A DNA stretch of 64,000 nt from Malachius bipustulatus (Eukaryota > Arthropoda > Insecta > Coleoptera > Melyridae), in assembly GCA_910589415.1 (NCBI GenBank), contig OU342634.1, positions 22,689,144 through 22,753,143 on the forward strand. The letters run 5' to 3'. Shown piece by piece: positions 31,411 through 45,219 of this stretch (position 1 is the stretch's first letter; each line of letters starts with the position of its first letter). A program made the translations under genes and the position numbers. The notes beneath the pieces were generated by a model. The model was not told where the DNA came from. It saw nothing but the letters and a program-made list of their open reading frames with translations, and did not search any database.

Positions 31411-32170
31411 TATACAAAGTGATTCAAAATTCAGTGCAAATATTTTAAGGGCGTATTTACCAGCCAAAAATAAGAAGTTTTTTTCATCTAATCGTATGTC
31501 CTAACTTGCTTTGTTTTCTAGATACAGGGGGTAAAATTTTGAAAAAAAAATCGATTTTTATCAATTTCTCAAAAACCTCTCAGCCGATTTAAATAAAATT
31601 TTATAGGCTTATATGTTTTCATAAGGGCCTTTCCTTTGATGGGAATAACATGAATTTATTAAGTGAATTATTAAGTTATTTAAATTAAGTGAATCTCAAT
31701 AATCGATGTGAATTTATTACTTGTTTTGATAGGGCCTGGCACAGATTTTGAATTTTTTCTTTGAAACAAAGCTAGAGACGAGTAAAGCTCAGAAGGCAAG
31801 AAAGTTACATTATTGATTGCTTAATCTAAAAAAAATTATAAATTGTCAAAAGAGCAGTGGCGTACCATAATTTTACCTATAAGTTTCAAGTAGGTAGCCC
31901 CCTGAGACGCTACTGGAATTAATAAATTTATGTTATTCCCATCAAAGGAAGTTCCTTATAACGACAAATAAGCCTACTAAATTTTATTTAAATCGGCTGA
32001 AAGGTTTTTGAGTAATTAATAAAAAATCGATTTTTTTTTCAAAATTTTACACCCTGTATCTAGAAAACGAAGCAAGTTAGGACATACGATTATATGAAAA
32101 ATTTTTCTTATTTTTGGCTGGTAAATATGCCCTTAAAGTATTTGCACTGAATTTTGAATCACCCTGTATA
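31411..32170. mobile_element. Foldback MITE with ~260-bp inverted arms
   Basis: The left arm (about 31414-31660: GTGATTCAAAATTCAGTGCA, ATTTACCAGCCAAAAATAAG, CGTATGTCCTAACTTG, CTAGATACAGGG, CAGCCGATTTAAATAAAATT, TGATGGGAATAACAT) returns as the reverse complement at about 31930-32165. The ends read TATA|CAAAG and CCCTG|TATA, giving a TA or TATA duplication. The centre is AT-rich and non-coding. A CCCTGTAT end is shared by other repeats in the window. Confidence 0.85.
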
Positions 32171-35100
32171 ATTTTTAAGAAAATTGACAATGCTATTTAT
32201 TTAACATTTACCCTGACAGTTGGGATGCAATTTGAACAAACTTATAGTTACTTATTAATTTATTTAACTAAACAAAATTAGTTATTAAAAATTAATTAAT
32301 AATATTATTCCTAATAAAAATAGAAATTCTCATGATGATTCGATTCGGGGACCGTTAACGTACTCAGGATGAAGTTGTGAAGTTGCCGCTTTGTTTCAAG
32401 AGAGTCATCTTTATTTTCCACCATTGAATCGGAGCGCTGTGTCTAAAGTTGTACGAGGAAAGAACACTCGAAATTCTGCTCACATACCAAGAAACTCCAA
32501 TAACTCCAGCCAGAAAAGTAGACAGAGTAGAATATGTCTCACAAAACCGTTTTGATCATATTGAAATCAGCGGGAATTTTTTTTTGAAACTACATCCCAA
32601 CTATCAGGGCAAATGTAGCATAAAACAAATGTAACGGTAAAAATTAGTATTAAATTACTGATTTGTTAATATTTTTTCATAACCAATTTTTCAAAATAGT
32701 TTCAATTTATCCAAAAATTAAAATAGGTAATAAAAGGCCATGTAAAATATTTTCTCATCATTATTTTTCCTTAATAAAATTGATCCTTCTAAGTTCATTG
32801 ACAAAATCATTTTTCTTAACACTTTTTAAAGGGTGGATCAATAAATTTTGGAATAAACTATAGTGAATATAAAGATGAGATTATTGATATAAGTCATGCT
32901 TATTAAATTATACACCATCCATCATTGCTTTAATAAGATTTATAATTCTGTTAAAATAGCGAACGGTATTTGAAAGAGACATTTTGCATAAGCTTATGGT
33001 GAAGCCATGTATATATACAATCTAACGATATTACTGTTAGGAGATTCTTATTTCGATCGTTCGATCCTTGGTTCGCAGTACTCGGAGACGATTATTTTTC
33101 GCTTTGAAAGGAATAAAAATATTATTCACTGCAATGCATATTTTAAAGCATGAAAATGATATTCAATAATCCAGTGTTTCTCAAGTGAATCTTGTGTCGT
33201 GAGTTTCCCCAAGGGATCTCAGCTTTATCTCGGTAGTAAATTATGCATTAAGCGTTTGCCAAATCATGGACATATACATCCACATTAAATGCAAGATCAT
33301 TGCAGAAAAGCGTTGTATCCAGTTGTTATTTACTTGTAGTAGCTGAGAAACCGCTCCTCCCTGACAAATGGGAATTGCACTAGAAGTAATCCCAGCGTAA
33401 CGGATGGATGCTTCCTATCCGTGAAGATGACAACCTCTCCCGACCGTAATGCGCGCTTTTAATGTGAGCGTCCCTGAATTAATGTTGCTCTCATCCACTA
33501 TTAATCAAACTCTCTTGTCTCGGTCTCTATCAAAACCATAACCGAAGATATCTGGAACAAATCGCTTACACTAGAGGGGACCAGGAAGAATGCCCTAAAC
33601 TAATAATGGACTTACTCCCCGCTTTCGATGATCAGTTTCCTTTTTCATCGGACGGCCTTCCAAATGAAACGCTTTACCAACTCTCGATGAAAAATGCGTT
33701 ATACGCTGGAATATTGGAGACGACTTTTATGAAGTAGGTACTTTATAAAAATTCGGGTTTCTCTCTTATTAAAATCAGTCTGGGAATATTACAATGTTAA
33801 ATTTATTTAGACATTTTTTCTCTCTATTATGTATGCTCTTGTAATTTTGTTTATATGTATAAAAAAATATGTTTATACATATCTAATTTTCATTCCAGTC
33901 TCGCAATGATTTCAAAGCAATTACTCCTGTCTAGAATAACGCAAATTGTTTCTGTTCATGATTTTAATTACAGAAATTACTGAAAATTGCATGGTCAACT
34001 CTAAAATAAATCTCATTATAATTACTTAACCCGAATTTTTAAGTGAAGCTACCATGACTTTCCATAGGTTATTGTCATTTCTGTGTAACAATGGAAACAT
34101 TCAATGAAAACAGTAATAACTGTAATCCTTTAATGCAAGGACGATAACTAAATTTTACTATTTTTAAACCCGGAGATGATCTATTATTACGAGAACACAA
34201 CAACATCAGTGGCTTTGATAGTGGTAACGAACTCATTCTCTCTCGTTCGCATAATTAAAGATCAATTAAAACATGGCATACGATAAAATAATCGACCAAC
34301 ATAATAATAGGAGATTCCAATTAGAAAACGCGAAACAAATTAATGATGTCATTCATTCTGATGGTCGTGAGATTTAAAAATAGATTTATTACTACTAACA
34401 TGTAGGTAATTGAGATTTCTGCCATATGAAGGGGTCTCATATAAGTAAACACCCAAACTTATACCTTCTATTCTATTAAAAAATAATTAAGGTGCCCTAA
34501 TAAAAATAATATCTAAACTTCTTTATTTGAGAATTATCAGAAGTCTCTTAAAAAGTGGTGCTTTGGAGGTTTCCTCAGCATTGCCAATTAACGAAAAACA
34601 CACAAATACTGAATCAATTTTAAGGACTTATTTTTTAATGGACAGTCAATATTTTTTGTGGATCAGATTTTCGAAGTTTTGCTGTTTATTATAGTGCAAT
34701 AAAATTATAGAAAAAATACACTCAATTTTGCAATCAAAGCGGGAAAAACTGAATTTCTTGTGGGTGTTAGGAGGTCGATGGTGAATCTAAATCCAAAAAT
34801 GCGACCTCCTACCCCTGTTGGAAAATCCGATATTTTGAATACAAATTTCCAGAGAAATATTTTCTTCTCCGTAAGGTAAGTTATTACACGGCAATACGAC
34901 ATAAAACAAATTCATTCCCTGAAACAAAAATAGCGGCTTTTCCAGAAAGAAACAACTTATCGTACCAAGTTTTTAAAATAAACAATCGATTTGTCACAAC
35001 ATTTTTCATCGCATCACTATCGACTGCGCCACTTCTTTTGAGCATAAACGGCTTTAGTCACAAAATTCCCTAGTCAAAATTTTTTCCAAAATTCCCAGGA

Positions 35101-35631
35101 TGCGTCGAACTAATTTCCAGAACTAGTTTTTACGGAACTTTGTGCTGGTATCATTAACGACCTTTTGTTTGCCTTATTTTTCTGACAGTCCATGAGCAAA
35201 TTTATGTGTCTGAATTTTTCCTATATGTCAAGATTTGGAGAATCTCTTAATGAATCGTTACTTTGGCGGTGTGCAGAGGATGTTTCTTCTCCAGAACGAA
35301 GGTTCGCTACATTTTTTACGGGCAGTTCGACCATGGACTCGGGCAATGAATATCTGGGAAGGTTTATGGAATACCACGGTGCAGACATATCTTTCTATCT
35401 TTATCTCGTCGAATCTACTTCGAGTCCTACGCGCATGTCCAAAATTTGAACACGCCTACAATCCATCAGATTCGACTACCAGACTCGTGACGCTTGCGCA
35501 CAACTGGTCGAATACTCTAAAAAACAGATAGAAGTAGTCGTTTGCTGTCCCACTGTGTTCGTGACACTTCCGCTTACGGACGCTCGCAATATATAAGTAT
35601 TAAATATATGGTCCTGATATAAATATATGGG
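32171..35631. other. Gene-free AT-rich stretch
   Basis: I found no gene. Balanced-composition segments near 33340-33700 and 35000-35600 stand out against the AT-rich background and could be conserved non-coding sequence. The overlapping frames at 35192-35531 show no domain. Confidence 0.5.
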
Positions 35632-35651
35632 TTAACCCAAATACAACCAAT

Positions 35652-36010
35652 GTCCTTTTAAAAGGTCGGTACAGATACCATTTTATTTCAATATTTCAGA
35701 TACTGTAGCAATAGATGGCGCCATAATACATTCATTAGTTAGTGTGTCTGGCACCTGTTGTTGACATTTTAAGTCTTGCTGTTCTAAAGAAACTCAAGTT
35801 TGGTGTTATTGATTGGTGTTCCGTTTTTTACTTTTTATCATGGACAACTGGAGGTATGAATAATTATTCTATTACAAATTTTATGTATATTTGGATCCTA
35901 AATTCTAAATTAATATAGTTATACCTTCATGATAAGCGCCATTTGCGATATTTCTTTGCATTATTTTCTATTCTCCTACCATTTAAATTCTAGCGTCCTT
36001 TAAAAAGGAC
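35652..36010. promoter_or_regulatory. Palindromic motifs in the piggyBac 5' region
   Basis: GTCCTTTTAAAAGGTC at 35652-35667 and GTCCTTTAAAAAGGAC at 35995-36010 are near-perfect palindromes, and a third, GTCCTTTATAAAGAC, lies at 37888 near the right end. They may be transposase-binding sites. The second one falls inside the intron. Confidence 0.45.
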
Positions 36011-37804
36011 AGTGGTCTAAAAGGTAACTTTTTTTTAGTTACTGGAAAAAGCCTTTAACTCTCAATGAATTATTAAATGAAGTCGAAAACGTCCATGACA
36101 ATGAAAGACTACCAGATGCCATGCATAGCAGTATTTCCGCCGGTCAATGCTAATGAAGAAATCACAGACGAAGACTCCGGAGATGATGAAATAGTTACTA
36201 TGAACAATCTTCCGGGGAGCTTATTGAATTCATGTGCCGAACCTATTTTTGATTCTAATCCTGATAATATTGAGAGTGATGACAGCGAAAATGATGGTAT
36301 ACCTGATGATATACCGTTATCACATTTTATGAAATACAGAAAAAAACGTAAAAATAATAATTGGGTTCACCAAGACATAGCTAGTAATTTGCCGGAATGG
36401 CAAGATGAGTTTACAGCAAGCAATAATCTGTCTTCTTTGGAATGTTTCTATCAATTTTTTGACGAGAAGATTTGGCAAATGATTACTTCTTATACGAATC
36501 AGTATGCAGCATCACATAACAGGACAGGGGATATAACTCTAGATGAAATGAAATGTTTTTTTGGGGTACTAATTTACAGCGGCTATACCAGTGTCTCAAG
36601 GAGGTCTCTATACTGGGAAAGTAGCTCCGATGCTAAACACCAAATTGTGTATAATGCCATTTCAAGAAATCGTTTCAATTTTATCATGCAGAACCTACAT
36701 TGTTGTGATAATGAGAATTTGGTTACCGGAAACAAGTTTGCGAAAATTAGTCCACTTTTGGAAAACTTGAACCAGCGCTTTCTATCATTTGCACCATTAC
36801 AAGAAAATCACAGCGTGGATGAATCGATGATACAATACTTTGGACGACATGGCTCTAAGCAATTTATAAGAGGCAAGCCCATAAGATGGGGCTATCAATT
36901 CTGGATGGCTACAACTAAAACAGGTTACATAGAGTGTTTCGAGCCTTATCAAGGATCGAGTACAAATCTGTCCGAGAGATATAAAGATTTAGGCTTGGGT
37001 GCAAGTGTAGTCTTGACTTTTGTCGACAAAATTATTGCAGAAAAAGGAAAACTGCCCTTTCATCTATTTTTTGATAATTTTTTTACGTCTTGGGATCTGC
37101 TTATTGTTCTGAGAGATAGAGGCATTAAAGCTACTGGTACAGTAAGAGAGAACAGAATTCCCGTTCCTGTAATAAAGACTGGCAAAGAATTAAAAAAAAC
37201 TCAACGGGGAAACTTCGAGTATGCTTTAGAACGGGAACAGAACATAGTAGTATGCCGTTGGAATGATAATAATATTGTTACCATTGCATCCAATTTTGAA
37301 GCTGTCTTGCCCACATCCAATGTCTCTCGTTTTTCTCAAAAAGACAAGAAAAAAGTAGCCGTACCACAACCAAAGGTTATAAAAAAATACAATCAGAATA
37401 TGGGAGGTGTAGACAGGGCGGACCAGAATATTAGCCTCTATCGCGTGAGTATCAGAGGAAAAAAGTGGTACTTTCCTATTATTAGTCATTGCCTTGATAT
37501 GGCTATTCATAACGCCTGGCAGCTTCATCGCTATCATTCCGGTAAAATGGACCAGTATACTTTTCGACGATCTTTAGCTCAAGCTCTTTTAGAGACTCAC
37601 AAGAAAAATATAAACCGTGGGCGTGCACGAGCAAGTGTTCATGACAATGAAATATCTCGATTCGATGGTAGGGATCATTGGATCGTATACCACGAAAATC
37701 AGGTTAGATGTCGACTATGTCATAAAAAAGTTCAGTTCAAATGCAATAAGTGCAATGTAGGTTTGCATCCAAAATTATGTTTTTTTGAATATCATACTGC
37801 CTAA
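35840..37804 (+). CDS. piggyBac-type transposase with a small intron and an N-terminal frame break
   Basis: Main frame: 575 codons, 36077-37804. It has an acidic N-terminus (TDEDSGDDE), a DDE_Tnp_1_7 domain with the Asp of DESMIQYFG (about residue 250) and of FFDNFFTSWDL (about 335) and the third Asp in GGVDRADQNISLY, and a C-terminal Cys-rich zinc domain (CRLCHKKVQFKCNKC). A likely true start is ATG at 35840 in a 14-base first coding exon (GAG|GTATGA donor at 35854). A 185-bp intron ends TTTTTTAG at 36038. Exon 2 then reads KKPLTLNELLNEVEN, as expected for the family, but this frame stops at 36151. A shift of one frame between about 36105 and 36150 is needed to enter the main ORF. The catalytic part is intact, the N-terminus damaged. 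The transposase cuts and pastes at TTAA. Confidence 0.85.
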
Positions 37805-38042
37805 TTGTTTTCTTATGATTACACTTATATAAATAAACATATTCCACTTTTTTTGGTAATTTTTTCCCAACCCCTTATTATACCAATGTCCTTTATAAAG
37901 ACCAGCAATTATCTAAGTAATTATTATCATTACATATTTTTATTCTTATAAAGAACTATTCCTTACAACCTAACTGAATAGAAAATCACAAAAAAAATTA
38001 TATTTTTAACAAAAAATTAATTCGGGAGTATTTGGGTTTTAA

Positions 38043-41000
38043 ACTCTCCTCAATTATACCACCACAAATGTCAAATTATTTACTAAGTTCTACAATTTTG
38101 TAATTTTAATTATACAATAATAATTATTAATAAATAGTTTGGCATTTGCTGATGGTTTAATTTAGGAATGTATCAGGACAGCTCCTTTATTTTACAAATT
38201 TTAGAAAACGTTTTTCAAAATATCTTTTAATTCATTGAATCTGTGGCATGCAACTTAAAAATAGCGTTCTAAGGTTAAGTAATGATTTTGTTTCAATTTC
38301 TTTCCGTGTCTTTCTCATTGTCCATTTCATAAAGTAAGGATCGTATATGGCTACTTTTGGTCGTTCCTATACGCACTAATTTTTTTAATTCTTAAGACAA
38401 ATCCAGCATATATTTTCAGCCACAAATTCCGAATTTGCAATAAAAAATAAGGGTTCTTAAGAAAACATATTCCTACGTGTTTTCACTCGTAAAATCCGAA
38501 TCTTACGTTCGTATTTAAGATTGGAAAGTTGCTGCCCCTCATTCCTAGGGGTTGTGGGTAGTTTGGTCGTGTTTGGTATCATTGGATGCCTTCCAGATGA
38601 ACAACTTTCATTACCCACTTTATTTAATTTGATGCCTAATTTTTGATATATTTGATGTCTCCAGATAAAATAACCACCCTGTATAATAAATAATATCGAT
38701 GATGACGTGATTTCTTTATATTACTAAATTCTGCAAGTGAGCTATTTTTGGCTCGAAATTCTGTCCACGTATATCCCAGAAGTACCGGCTATCCGTCGAA
38801 CCATCAAGCAAATTCTCGGGACACTACTGAAACCGTTTCAGGGAATTGGGAATTGCATCACTTGCATCGGTTATCTATACATTATGTGACTCCTGCATAA
38901 GTAATGGCCAAATCACAGGAGACTGCTTGATGCCTGATTTCTATAGAGCTGACAATTCATTTCATATAGGTACCTAATATACTTCAATCCTAATAATCAA
39001 ATTGATATCACAGTTCTCGAAAATTAATGATCTCAGATCATTAAACATCACAGAAAGTTTGACTGTCGTCGTGTCAAATTTTGAATTATATTATCCTTTA
39101 ATTTAAGTAGATATAAGTTCTTCACTTTTTTGTTTTGATTTTTTGTTATGTCAAAATTATTTATTATTCTATAAAACCGAATTTTAATTCTCAACCATCA
39201 TGTTTTTTGTTTATATGTTATAACCATATTCAGGTAAATAATTTACGACAGATATATGATTTGATATGATCATTCAGGTGTATCTGATCCTTAATATTAC
39301 TCATGTTCCAAAAAAAAAAAAAATATTTTGATTACCAACATGATTACCTACTGATGACTACTCATTATCACCCTGGAAATGAACAATGTAGTTTTAGTTG
39401 GATTTTGAATCATAACTAAGAAAGGGAAAACTAATTTCCCGATCTGAGAATATTTAATTAGAAATAAATCAACTGATTTGCAGAAGGTAATAGTTATTAA
39501 TGAAATGCTCGAACTTTTTCTTTGTTCACCTACAAGTCTGTTCATTTCCTAATTTATTCTCAATGACAGTTTGCGGAGCAGCTTGCCAGACTCGTCCATC
39601 CAAGAAACTTGTGAGGCTAATTAAAATAGTTGTTTTCAAAAGCTTGCGAAAATTCTATCGAAGTTCAAAATCGCTGAAAGTTTTATTTCAGATTTTTGGA
39701 GACTTTTAAAGTTTGCATTTATATTTCATTTGATGTAGGTATATTTTTGTCAGTACCTTCAATTCTGAGAAAAGTTGTTGAACCTATCTTCAGTTTTGAC
39801 TTCAGCTAAAATAATTGTTTAATATTGATTAATCATAAGCCGGAGAAACTGTAAAATTTATTATTCTTGTACACAGCCCAGGAAATTATTCCTACAAATA
39901 GAAATAGTCATATCTCACAATACTTCACAGTGAATTTTTTCATAAGTTCAATCTTTTCTCTATTTAAAAATAATATATATAGATCTCGTTTTAGATGGAC
40001 ATACTAGGTACATAATATAGGTACTCTTGTCAGTCTTAACGAAGTCTCCGAAATCTCTCCTATGGGATTCTGTCCATTTGCGGACTTCTCCCTTGTATCA
40101 TATAAACTGAAAATTAAATTACATTCACGTTGAAGCTGTGAAAGCCTCGGGGTAGAATTTCTGATTGAGACTCGATAAATTTCAATTTAAGGCAAGGTTT
40201 TGATGCATTTTTTGCTAAAACTGGACGTATTTTTAGCACGTCTGGCATAGAAATTCTGTGCATTTTGGGTATATATAAATAATACAAGCAGGGATGGAAC
40301 GAATCTACCCTAACATTATCGTTCACTAGCAATGAACGTCGATCAATCATCTTTTTCATCGCCATTCGAGATATTCTCATCTTCCGCTCATGCCGTCGGT
40401 GTCATGTAATGGTGAATTCCCGATTGCAGCCCCATGTTATTTATTTACTATTTGTGTTATTTATTGTATTGTAATGGAGTCATACATTGTCACTGAAATG
40501 ACATCACAAATTATAGAGACATTTTGTTCCATTTATGTTTGCATAATTCATAATTGTCCTGCCGTTTTCTCTCTGGGGTAATAACTGCGTGAATATAACA
40601 ATACCCTAAAACTCCAAACAAAAGTCCAGGAAACTGTTATAAAATATTAATCAAAGTTTCCATAATGATTATTATTATGTGGGTGGAAATGTTTGTAGTG
40701 TATTAAAACCTCATAATTTTAGAATAGACGATTTTTTTCAAACTTTTTTGTCATTAGAAGTATCTAACAAAATAATAGAAAGAATCGTTTTTATTATAAA
40801 AAAAATAAATTATTATTTTCCTTGTTGTTTAATGAGACTGAGAGAGCACTGACAGAGCCATAATTACGGACACTGCTTTTATGCGACTGATATTTATGAT
40901 TTCTCTACGACAAACTGAAAAGTGTGCACTTTGCAGCCAGATATTAATGTCAAAAGTTGACATTTACAAGTTACCGACAATGATGCTGTTGAGTTTCCTG

Positions 41001-42346
41001 GGTTAACTTAGCTTCTAAAAATTCTTTAACTAATAACAATACATATAGAAATACATTTCAGCTGTTTTCGGTGCTTTTTAAAACAATTTTTGTATACAAT
41101 GATTTTAATACACCGATTTGAAATATTATTATCCCGTGGAAATTATTAACTAAATTACTTTTGTTCATAATTAGGTAAATATAATCAATTTTAAGAAAGA
41201 AAGATAGTAATTAGCATTCCAAAAAATCCATTGTCACAGGTTTTTCAGCTCTTCATGCTGAGCGGCGTAAATTGCTGATTTAAGGTGCTTCGACAAAAAA
41301 ATCTAAGGGGCTTATCAGGCGATCAGGCTGGGAAATCCAACGCCCTGGAAAACGAGATCAAAGAATTCAGGAACAAGGCCTTATAAAATTTGGAGAGAGC
41401 GCAGACACGATTGTAGGTATTGAAGCTTTGCTAACCCTCATTTATTCAGAGACACATAACAAAAAATCCTAAAAAAATCATGTTTGTGACTGTTGTTAAC
41501 AGCTTTTTATTCAGGTCAATCTCGGTAGGGAAAATGGTTTACGTTCGATAGGGTAGATTTCCACTGCCTGTTTTGATTTATTTATATAATTGGTAATTAA
41601 GCCGATCATGGAATGAGTTAATTTGAACTTATCAGAAAAAGGACTCTATATTCGCACTACAGCCCAGGATAATTATACCTACATGAAATTTTTTTTGTAT
41701 AATTATGTTGTTAGGACCAATGCTAGTAGTAAAATGCCAATTTTACACCAAAGAAATTGTTGTGTGTTTCCCCAAAAACATACATTTTGCGTAAAATTTA
41801 CGATATTTGTCCATTTACCGTTTCTTTTCTCATCTTGTATCTAATGTAAGGTTATTAAAAATGTAATTTTGTTTAAATGTTTTTTTTGGCTACCAGTACA
41901 AAATAATTCTCTCAGTATAGGACATCACTATTTTTAAAAAGAAAACAGAATTTTCATAAGTTTTTCTCCTTTTTCTCAAAAGATTACTGTTGGCTGTTAT
42001 CTACTTATCATTCTTAGGTACTAAATTATTTTACACAAAAGGGGAACACGAAATCCTTGAAATATAAAAAAACACCTGTAGAATAATGTGATAAGGCAAA
42101 ATCTGAACCCGTCTTCTCGGTGACTCCTGTTTACAGTTTCTATGATATTTTAAGTTTAATTTTTAAATTGTATTCTATCAAAATCAGACATCTCTTGGAA
42201 TTTTTCTTTAATGGGTTTTTCATTTCATGCAATAAAGTTGTTGGAGGTTAGAAGCAATTAGAAAGTTGGAGGCAAGTTAGAAAACTATAGAGTAAAGTAT
42301 AAAAAAATGACAACAATAAATCAGAATTATTATTTCATCAACAATT

Positions 42347-42383
<37 letters not shown>

Positions 42384-44783
42384 TGAGTGATTATAGTCTA
42401 AAAAACTGTTCCATTATGGTACTACAAAAAGTAATGTTACCACAAAACTTTCATGATTCGTAAAATTTTCTTTTCAACAGTCAATCTACAACGATAGTCA
42501 TCAGACTTCTTCATTCTTGTATTTAACAAATTTTAAATTTAAAAATCATCAACGAGAGAACTGTCAAGTTTGAAATCTAAATATTTAGACATATTGCATG
42601 GCAGATTATATTACCTCCATGTACTAATACAATATAGGTACGAAAGTACGGTCTGGTTTTAGTGCCAAGAGTAGCGAATGCTGGAACACAATATGAATCC
42701 TCGAGTTAAGTTTCAACTGCATGATACTAAAGCTGCTGAACATCCGTGTCACAAATTTACTTTAATGGAGAGATCCTTCTGCTCAATCAAAATTTAATTT
42801 ATTTTATGTTAAGCTTTCCATATTTACGAATTTGTTGAGTTTAAGGCTTCTTTAATAATAGTAATAATAGTCTTCAAGATGTCTCAATTAAATACTAAGC
42901 CAGAAATTTTATTAGGGCTGACAGGGTAAAACTTATATTTCATAGTTGTTGATCAATTTCTTAAATTAGTCTGCTGATGTCCTAAAAAAAAATAGTAATC
43001 AATGTACCTATCTAGAGTAGAATTCAGTAGGAAGTAGGAAGGGATCTTTGGGTGAGCTTATACTACTATTAGAATCATAATGAACATAATTTATTAACAT
43101 TTGCTCCTCCCACAGGTCTCTTTCTCCTGAATGCTACTCTACGAGAACTTCTCTTGATAAGCATCAGGTATGTTAATTAAGAAAATTAAGTAATCAGAGT
43201 ATTGCTGAAATATTTGGCGGCATAAAAATACGTTTTTACGAACAAATACTAATCCCGAAACAGAGGTCGATTTTTTGGGCGTGGATCAAATTTTAATTTA
43301 TCACGGAATTCCGGGATCTATATAATCAGTAGCGACATCGGTGTTGATGACTGTAACTATCAACACTATAGAGATTACCCTTGAGAGATAAGACTCCTCC
43401 GTTAAAATTCTATGAGGATTTGACAAGTCAACTGGGTCAAAAAACAAGTCAAGTGCTAGCTCGTGCTAGCAGAACGCGTGCATTTTGACCTATGAGAATA
43501 ATTAGAAAGGAAATTCTAATGAGCAAAATATTGAATGAAAAATAAAAATAAAATTTGTGGCTCCTAGGAGTCATGCTCATCATTAATCTCATGTCCTACG
43601 GTCAACAACACAGATGTCGCTTCTGATTCTGAATCCTGGAGTTCCGCATGTGAATTTTTTGGATAAGCATAATCAACGATCTTATGCAAAAGATAGGAAA
43701 TTACACCTGCTGACGTGGCATGCCAATGAGCTCCAATAAGAGTGATAGCAATCCATGTCTTCAACAGTGTTTTTCTCTGTCTATGGTTTAAGATCAGTGA
43801 TAAGCATGAACCACTCTAGATAAAAAATTTTACTGTAAGTAACTTTATAATTCGCGTGAAATCTATCAATGAAGTTTGATCGTCATGTTGCAAAATTCGT
43901 TACAACATGCGAATAACATCAGAAAATGAACAATTATGGAAACTATTTATCTGAGTTACGAAATATAATGCAAAGAGGCTGTTTCCTTTGGTATGAGGCC
44001 AAGGAAAGCTAATTCAGCTATATAGTGAATGTTAGATTTTAGCATGCGGCGGACTGCATAACCAAGCGCTTCATGTTTTGTCCCCGAACCCGTAAGTTTA
44101 TGACTCCGGTATACTCCGGAGTGTAATTTAGTCAAGAGAGATACTACACCAACTACTGTCTTCGCTAGTTAAATATGTCACTGATTTACGCGGTTCTCTC
44201 TGTATATGTTCATTGCCGAGTCTCCTGGACTGTATATCAATCCCGCAATGGCTTTCGTGCGCAGTTTATTGTGAATATTTATGGCTGTACCACTTACCAC
44301 GCTACTGACCCCTCGTTATTTCGTGTCCTACGCCCTTTGTAGATATTGCCATGGAGGTTTGAATGTTTCACAAAGTTCGTTTTCCGAGTTGACCCTATTT
44401 ATGGTTCTAGAATTGAACAACATCTGATTACTTTGACATGAAAATAGGTTAAAAGGTCTTCAGGAAACTTGCCAAGGTTTTGTTTTTAATATTCTATTAT
44501 AATAAACTATTTATTATTTCTTTTTTTTAGTAACCTGACGTCTGATTAGGGATATTGTTAGTTTTATCATGTTAATGCAGTAAAAGTGAATATGTATGAC
44601 TCGCCAGGACTCGGCTGCATGCTGAAACGTTCAGCCTCGCCATACAAATTGTAACTTTATAGGATTAAAGTTGAATTATAGAATATGAAGTTTCGAATTT
44701 TCATGAAGCTTTCAAGTTAGAATCCTTTTTTGAAAAATTTGAAGAGCGCATTTACTTTAACAAGCCCAAAAAGTATATTACAT
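38043..44783. other. Gene-free AT-rich stretch with a GA microsatellite
   Basis: No coding region is supported. A (GA)14 run lies at 42351-42378. A segment of higher complexity at about 44040-44400 (GTATACTCCGGAGTG, GTTTATTGTGAATATTTATGG) is a candidate conserved non-coding block. The other short frames are without features. Confidence 0.5.
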
Positions 44784-45219
44784 TGTAACGAAGGAACACT
44801 GGCCAATTATTCTGGATTCATGTTTGTTTTTGTTTACATTCTCTGTCTCTGTTAATGATCAGTCAGCTGGTTCGCGACAGTTCTAGCTGACATAAAAGAA
44901 ATGTCGCATTCTAATGCAGAATACCAGAATAATTCCACGCATGTTCGAAAGCGAATGGCTGTGACCTGACAGAACATTCTACGACTCGAGACACCAGTCA
45001 AACGTCCAGAACTATCGAAAATCCAAGTCTGGCGTGTATATAAGAGCACCATGACAGTAGCTACAAGTCAGTTTAGATTGGAAGTTAGTTGTGGTTGGAT
45101 TAGGTACAGAGTAGAGAGCAGTGATGAAGATGAAGTAGAAATCAGAGATTAGAACATAAGTGAAAACACTGTTGAATTCACAACTCCCCTTGAATTTTGG
45201 GAAGAAGTACCTACTTACA
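44784..45219 (+). mobile_element. Possible solo LTR
   Basis: The 436-bp segment is bounded by TGTAACGAAGG and CTACTTACA, so TGTAA/TTACA form 5-bp inverted ends. It contains a TATA-plus-initiator promoter at 45037-45075, as LTRs do. No flanking target duplication was found (ACAT versus TGCG) and no internal element remains. A host promoter is the alternative. Confidence 0.35.
45037..45075 (+). promoter_or_regulatory. TATA box and initiator
   Basis: TATATAAG starts at 45037 and TCAGTT follows with its A at 45070, giving TATA at about -33, near the standard spacing. No protein-coding ORF of note starts downstream, which favours an LTR or non-coding transcript. Confidence 0.5.

Larger units (their letters stand above)
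35632..38042 (+). mobile_element. piggyBac-family DNA transposon
   Basis: The left end is TTAA|CCCAAATAC (35632-35644) and the right end GTATTTGGG (38028-38036), a 9-bp terminal inverted repeat, followed by TTTTAA, so the right TTAA lies two bases out at 38039-38042. TTAA targets and CCC/GGG ends are diagnostic of piggyBac. The transposase gene fills the middle. Three copies of a GTCCTTTWWAAAGGAC-type palindrome lie at 35652, 35995 and 37888. Confidence 0.85.
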
